In this document: one piece after another, positions 6,176-9,340 of the stretch
Numbering within the stretch: position 1 is the first letter of the stretch
How the letters are laid out: each line of letters opens with the position of its first letter
Source of the DNA: an uncultured Eubacterium sp.
GTDB lineage: Bacteria; Bacillota; Clostridia; Eubacteriales; Eubacteriaceae
Length of the DNA: 9,340 nucleotides
NCBI GenBank assembly: GCA_902784045.1
Contig: CACZTE010000066.1
Location: forward strand, 1 to 9,340
Reading direction: 5' to 3'
Made by a program: the position numbers and the translations under genes
The notes under the pieces: model-generated
The model's database searches: none
What the model was told of the DNA's origin: nothing
Seen by the model: the letters and a program-made list of their open reading frames with translations, nothing else

Positions 6176-9139
6176 GAGGATATACCCGATTTATCATCCT
6201 CAAATGGAAAAACAGCGGTTACATCAACCGGCGAAACGCCGGATGTCAATTTAAACGGTCCTGCTGACAATCGGGTTGTGGTTGTATATGAAGAAGGCGC
6301 GGATATCGCTGATCTGCATCTCAATGAGGAGACGGTGGCCGCGGCATCGTCTGTTACGTCAGAAGTTGATTTAATACAGCCGAAAGAAGGACAAAGCGCT
6401 GAAGCGTTGGCTGCGGCCATTAACCGCAACGATAAGGTCGAATCGGCCTTTGTGGACGCGGATATCCCTGTTTTGGGCCTTCCCAATGACAAAGAACTGT
6501 CCTACACGCTGGGAAATACCCGTGCAGACGCGGTTTACACGCAAACCAACGCGCAGGCCACCTGGAATCAGGTGAGTGGCGACGACGCGGTGAAAGTGGC
6601 TGTCATCGACACGGGATGTCTGACGAAGCATGAGGATTTGACGGGACGAACCGACGCGGTGATTGATTATTTCAGTAATAGCACGGACTATCCCAAATAC
6701 AGCGCCTATCCTGGAGATGATCTGGCATATCATGGTACGCGGGTCTGCGGTATTCTCGGCGCGACGGCCAATAACAGTGTCGGCATCGCTGGTGTCACCG
6801 GAACTGCCAATGTGCGCATCGTGCCCTACCGCGTCGGCGGCACATACAATGGCGATTCCAACTTAAAACTTTTCGCCATCGTCGCGGCCCTTAAAGACAT
6901 TGCGAAAAATGAGGACATCCGCGTTGTCAATATGTCTTTCGGCATTGTCCAGAGCAGCAGCACGCAGGCTTCCATCAACGTCATGTCCGATTATGTCAAA
7001 CAATGCGTGGATGCCGGCAAGATCATGGTGGCTGCCGCCGGCAATCACGGCGCGAGCAGCAACGCCCTGTGTTATCCCGCGGCCAATGACGGCGTCATCG
7101 GGGTCGGCGCGTTGTCATGCAATTATTCGGGGAGTTCATCAACGCCGGTCATTTCAAAATACGGCAGTTCCGCGGCCAACGCCTCGGTTGACGTTTCTGC
7201 GCCGGGTGAAAATGTGCGCAGCACCTACACCTACAGCAGCACTTTCGGCACGTCTACCTATGACAGCGCCAGCGGAACGTCCTTTGCCACGCCCATTGTC
7301 TCCGGAGAAGCGGCCATGCTCCTCGCGGCGAATCCCGATTTAACCGCGGCGGAAGTGGAGCAAGTCATAGAAAGTACCGCCAAAGATCTCGGCAATGCCG
7401 GCAGAGACGACGCTTTCGGTTACGGCATTGTCCAATTTGACAAAGCCCTTAATCAGGTAAAAAAGGTACCCGTTGATCCGACGCCGGATTTGTATCGAGT
7501 CACACCGCAAACAGCGGCTTATACTGGAAAGCCTGTGAGCATCACGGTTGACAAAACCAACGCGGCTGCCGGAGATGTGGTTAAAACCATCATCACCGAC
7601 GCGTCTGGCAAGATTGTGACGGCGCCTGTTGAAATCGGGACGTACACAGTCAGCATTGACACCGCTGCCAACATATCTTACAACGCGGCGTCAGGTCTTG
7701 TGGTCGGAAGTATCGCAGTGAAAGATCCCGAGGAAATCATTCCGTCTGTGTATTACCGCACCCATGTTGAAAACATTGGTTGGCAGAATTATGTGAAGGA
7801 TGGGGAAATGGCAGGTACTTCCGGTAAATCGCTTCGTCTTGAAGCCATGAACATCAAGCTTGATGGACAAGCTTTTTCCGGCAATATTGAATACCGCACC
7901 CATATCCAAAATATCGGTTGGGAAACATCGTGGAAATACAATGACGCTATGAGCGGTACCAGCAATCAAAGTCTGAGACTGGAAGCCATGCAGATTCGCC
8001 TGACCGGTGAGATGACTCAAAAATTCGATGTGTATTACCGCGTGCACGCGCAAAATTTCGGCTGGCTGGACTGGGCCAAAAACGGAGAGGAATCCGGAAC
8101 CGCCGGCTTTGGATACCGATTGGAGGGCATGCAAATCGTCTTGGTGAAAAAAGGTGAAAGCCTGCCGGAAATAAGTCCGACGAGCCGGGATGACAGAGCC
8201 TATGTCGTTCAGGGTGAGGAAAATATTCATCCCGGCAATTTGATTGCCTATCAAAATCATGTGCAGAACATCGGTTGGCAGCCCTACATGGTTGACGGCG
8301 TGACTGCCGGAACAAGCGGACAAAGTTTACGTCTGGAATCGATGCGCATCAAACTTAACCGTCCCGCGTACACTGGCAGTGTTGAATACCGTACCCATAT
8401 TCAAAATATCGGCTGGGAAAACGAATGGAAAAAAGACGGTGAAATGAGCGGAACCAGTGGCAGAAGTCTCCGCCTTGAAGCGATGCAGGTGCGTCTGACC
8501 GGTGAAATGGCAGATCATTATGATGTGTATTACCGCGTGCACGCGCAAAATTTCGGCTGGCTGAATTGGGCCAAAAACGGAGAAGAATCCGGAACCGCAG
8601 GCTTTGGTTACAGACTGGAAGCGATGCAAATGGTTTTGGTTCCCAAAGGGCAGGCGTTGGGATCATACAACCCGGCGTGCGATCGGAACGAAGCGTTTGT
8701 GCAATTGACAAAAGATTTAGCGATTAGCATGGCGCGGGCCAATGGATATGATCAAATTTATGAGGGTACCCTTAAATTCTGTGCGACTCCTTCTCAGGTA
8801 AAAACGTTATTTGCTTCGGAAAGTTGGTGGACAGAGTGGATTACTGAGCAACCTGATAGTTATTATTATTCCAATGCTGAAATACATAACCTCCCATTTC
8901 CGATATTGTGTTTAGATAGAGAAACAACTGTCATGTCAAACTCTTTTGGTCGCCCAGGTGTACGTGCTCGTAGGACTAAATTTCTTTATTTTCCTGAGAA
9001 TAAAGACAGTTGGCGATCCTATAATGGTAAGCGCATGGTCATTGCCTACCATTCCGACAAGGCGAAAGTGCCGACAGTAGCATTTCTCCCGGGGGATATG
9101 CCTTACGCTTTTGGCGCGATGATAGTCTGGGTTGATTAA
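6098..9139 (+). CDS. Secreted subtilisin-type (S8) serine protease with six ChW repeats
   Basis: A 1013-residue modular exoprotein. The ATG has a GGAAGGA ribosome site at 6084-6090 with 7-base spacing. In order it shows: a signal peptide (1-26, probable cleavage after SGATLA); an inhibitor-like propeptide (about 57-130); and an S8 domain (about 163-448) with Asp171 (VAVIDTG), His212 (HGTRVCG), oxyanion Asn316 (AAGNHG) and Ser395 (SGTSFATP), so it is predicted active. An Ig/MBG-like beta domain follows (about 465-541, YTGKPVSI and GTYTVSI). Next are six ChW repeats (551-850) with the pattern YRxHxQNxGW, G(T)xG and LRLEAMxIxL, then an unassigned C-terminal domain (about 869-1013). No LPXTG, S-layer or C-terminal membrane segment is visible, so surface attachment, if any, probably relies on the ChW repeats. 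It is transcribed separately from the upstream operon. Catalytic family is certain; substrate is unknown. Confidence 0.93.
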   Translation: MKNYRYLIMVICLTLAFLLVSGATLAEDIPDLSSSNGKTAVTSTGETPDVNLNGPADNRVVVVYEEGADIADLHLNEETVAAASSVTSEVDLIQPKEGQSAEALAAAINRNDKVESAFVDADIPVLGLPNDKELSYTLGNTRADAVYTQTNAQATWNQVSGDDAVKVAVIDTGCLTKHEDLTGRTDAVIDYFSNSTDYPKYSAYPGDDLAYHGTRVCGILGATANNSVGIAGVTGTANVRIVPYRVGGTYNGDSNLKLFAIVAALKDIAKNEDIRVVNMSFGIVQSSSTQASINVMSDYVKQCVDAGKIMVAAAGNHGASSNALCYPAANDGVIGVGALSCNYSGSSSTPVISKYGSSAANASVDVSAPGENVRSTYTYSSTFGTSTYDSASGTSFATPIVSGEAAMLLAANPDLTAAEVEQVIESTAKDLGNAGRDDAFGYGIVQFDKALNQVKKVPVDPTPDLYRVTPQTAAYTGKPVSITVDKTNAAAGDVVKTIITDASGKIVTAPVEIGTYTVSIDTAANISYNAASGLVVGSIAVKDPEEIIPSVYYRTHVENIGWQNYVKDGEMAGTSGKSLRLEAMNIKLDGQAFSGNIEYRTHIQNIGWETSWKYNDAMSGTSNQSLRLEAMQIRLTGEMTQKFDVYYRVHAQNFGWLDWAKNGEESGTAGFGYRLEGMQIVLVKKGESLPEISPTSRDDRAYVVQGEENIHPGNLIAYQNHVQNIGWQPYMVDGVTAGTSGQSLRLESMRIKLNRPAYTGSVEYRTHIQNIGWENEWKKDGEMSGTSGRSLRLEAMQVRLTGEMADHYDVYYRVHAQNFGWLNWAKNGEESGTAGFGYRLEAMQMVLVPKGQALGSYNPACDRNEAFVQLTKDLAISMARANGYDQIYEGTLKFCATPSQVKTLFASESWWTEWITEQPDSYYYSNAEIHNLPFPILCLDRETTVMSNSFGRPGVRARRTKFLYFPENKDSWRSYNGKRMVIAYHSDKAKVPTVAFLPGDMPYAFGAMIVWVD
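6584..7441 (+). other. Peptidase S8 catalytic domain
   Basis: Encodes residues about 163-448. The Asp171, His212, Asn316 and Ser395 signature is in the order and spacing of subtilases. The His motif reads HGTRVCG rather than the common HGTHVAG. Five cysteines (174, 217, 303, 325, 341) lie in the domain, two of them close to catalytic residues; classical subtilisins mostly lack Cys. The preceding segment (about 57-130), starting NRVVVVYEEG, looks like a chaperone/inhibitor propeptide that would be removed on maturation. Confidence 0.9.
7748..8206 (+). repeat. First ChW triad (repeats A1-B1-C1)
   Basis: Encodes residues 551-703. Three ChW-type repeats start at 551 (VYYRTHVENIGWQ), 597 (IEYRTHIQNIGWE) and 645 (VYYRVHAQNFGWL), each about 40 residues with the invariant GW and a GT-containing turn before an LRLEAM/YRLEGM strand. 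A linker with a DR-x-A-[YF]-V pattern ends the unit. The family is known from clostridial extracellular proteins and is thought to mediate binding; the ligand here is unknown. Confidence 0.85.
8243..8701 (+). repeat. Second ChW triad (A2-B2-C2), direct duplication of the first
   Basis: Encodes residues 716-868. Repeats start at 716, 762 and 810, each exactly 165 residues (495 bp) after its partner in the first triad, with no length change in between. B2 resembles B1 and C2 resembles C1 much more than neighbours resemble each other. A 42-bp stretch (8522-8563) is identical to 8027-8068. This indicates duplication of a whole triad rather than of single repeats. Confidence 0.88.
8702..9136 (+). 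other. Unassigned C-terminal domain of the protease
   Basis: Encodes residues about 869-1013. I do not recognise a family. It is rich in aromatic residues (SWW, SYYYS, FLYFP, WVD) and has cysteines at 894 and 938; Cys861 lies just before, in the end of the repeat unit. It has no hydrophobic anchor and no obvious repeat. The reading frame is intact to the stop, so it is not debris of a frameshift. Its codons are AT-richer than those of the protease domain. A role in substrate or surface binding is possible but unproven. Confidence 0.5.
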
Positions 9140-9254
9140 CGGAGTTAATGTTGAAAATCAATCGGATAAAAAGTCCCAGAATGTCCTGAATGGCGGCTAT
9201 CGGCGCGCAGCGCGAAACAATCCGTTGAATCAATATTATTAAACTGTTTTTATG

Positions 9255-9282
9255 AAGCGGCAGATGATTCTGCCGTTTTTTT
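9255..9282 (+). terminator. Rho-independent terminator after the protease gene
   Basis: A 7-bp stem, CGGCAGA (9258-9264) with TCTGCCG (9269-9275), closes a TGAT tetraloop and is followed by seven T residues (9276-9282). Upstream A residues (9255-9256) can pair into the T run. It lies 118 bases after the protease stop codon, and no other gene lies between, so it would end the monocistronic protease transcript. Confidence 0.85.
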
Positions 9283-9316
9283 AAAGGAGATTCTTCAACG
9301 AAACATCAAGTACTAA

Positions 9317-9325
9317 TGATATAAT
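9317..9325 (+). promoter_or_regulatory. Extended -10 promoter reading out of the window
   Basis: TG, one base, then a perfect TATAAT (9320-9325), the same form as the promoter before purA. The -35 region is weak (TTCAAC at 9294-9299 is 20 bases away). Transcription would start near 9332, so the gene it serves lies beyond the right edge. Confidence 0.5.
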
Positions 9326-9340
9326 ATGTCCAGAATAAAA

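Noticed and set aside
9148..9189. Tiny frame of 13 codons after the protease, with GGAG upstream
   Set aside because: The GGAG is only three bases from the ATG and the peptide is too short to support; it ends before the terminator.
9204..9214. CGCGC-A-GCGCG palindrome after the protease gene
   Set aside because: Short low-complexity CG alternation with no loop for a stable hairpin and no partner site; the rest of 9140-9254 shows nothing else I can support.
9326..9340. ATG at the right edge opening a frame to the window end
   Set aside because: It immediately follows the -10 element, would lie upstream of the expected transcription start, and has no ribosome site.

Overview
The window looks like chromosomal DNA of a Gram-positive anaerobe, most likely a member of the Clostridia (Bacillota). 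Three things point there: strong GGAGG-like ribosome binding sites before every gene, extended -10 promoters (TGnTATAAT), and ChW-type ('clostridial hydrophobic, conserved W') repeats in a secreted protein. The PurA and CarB variants also resemble clostridial sequences as I recall them. No species can be named from the sequence alone. All recognised genes lie on the + strand.

Region 1 (1-207) is a leader with an extended -10 promoter at 79-87. It also holds a hairpin followed by a T run (118-165) and short direct repeats. Region 2 (208-5870) is a compact apparent operon of purA, carA and carB: a 39-base gap separates purA from carA, and carA overlaps carB by 10 bases. PurA commits IMP to AMP synthesis using aspartate and GTP. 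CarA and CarB form carbamoyl-phosphate synthase, which feeds pyrimidine and arginine synthesis. The cluster therefore joins purine and pyrimidine/arginine supply under one transcript, ending at a Rho-independent terminator (5916-5947).

Region 3 (5871-6097) is intergenic, with the terminator, a second perfect hairpin overlapping its T run, and a probable promoter. Region 4 (6098-9139) is one large gene for a 1013-residue secreted modular protein. In order it has a signal peptide, a propeptide, a subtilisin-type (S8) protease domain with an intact triad, an Ig/MBG-like beta domain, six ChW repeats and an unrecognised C-terminal domain. The ChW repeats are arranged as two copies of an A-B-C triad, separated by exactly 495 bp. 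The C-terminal domain is encoded by noticeably AT-richer DNA. Region 5 (9140-9340) holds a terminator and an extended -10 promoter that probably serves a gene just beyond the window.

The housekeeping operon is ordinary in content, though PurA and the CarB effector pocket carry substitutions worth noting. The ChW-repeat protease, with its internal duplication and unassigned C-terminal module, is the most interesting object. I see no CRISPR array, RNA gene, transposase or defence system.
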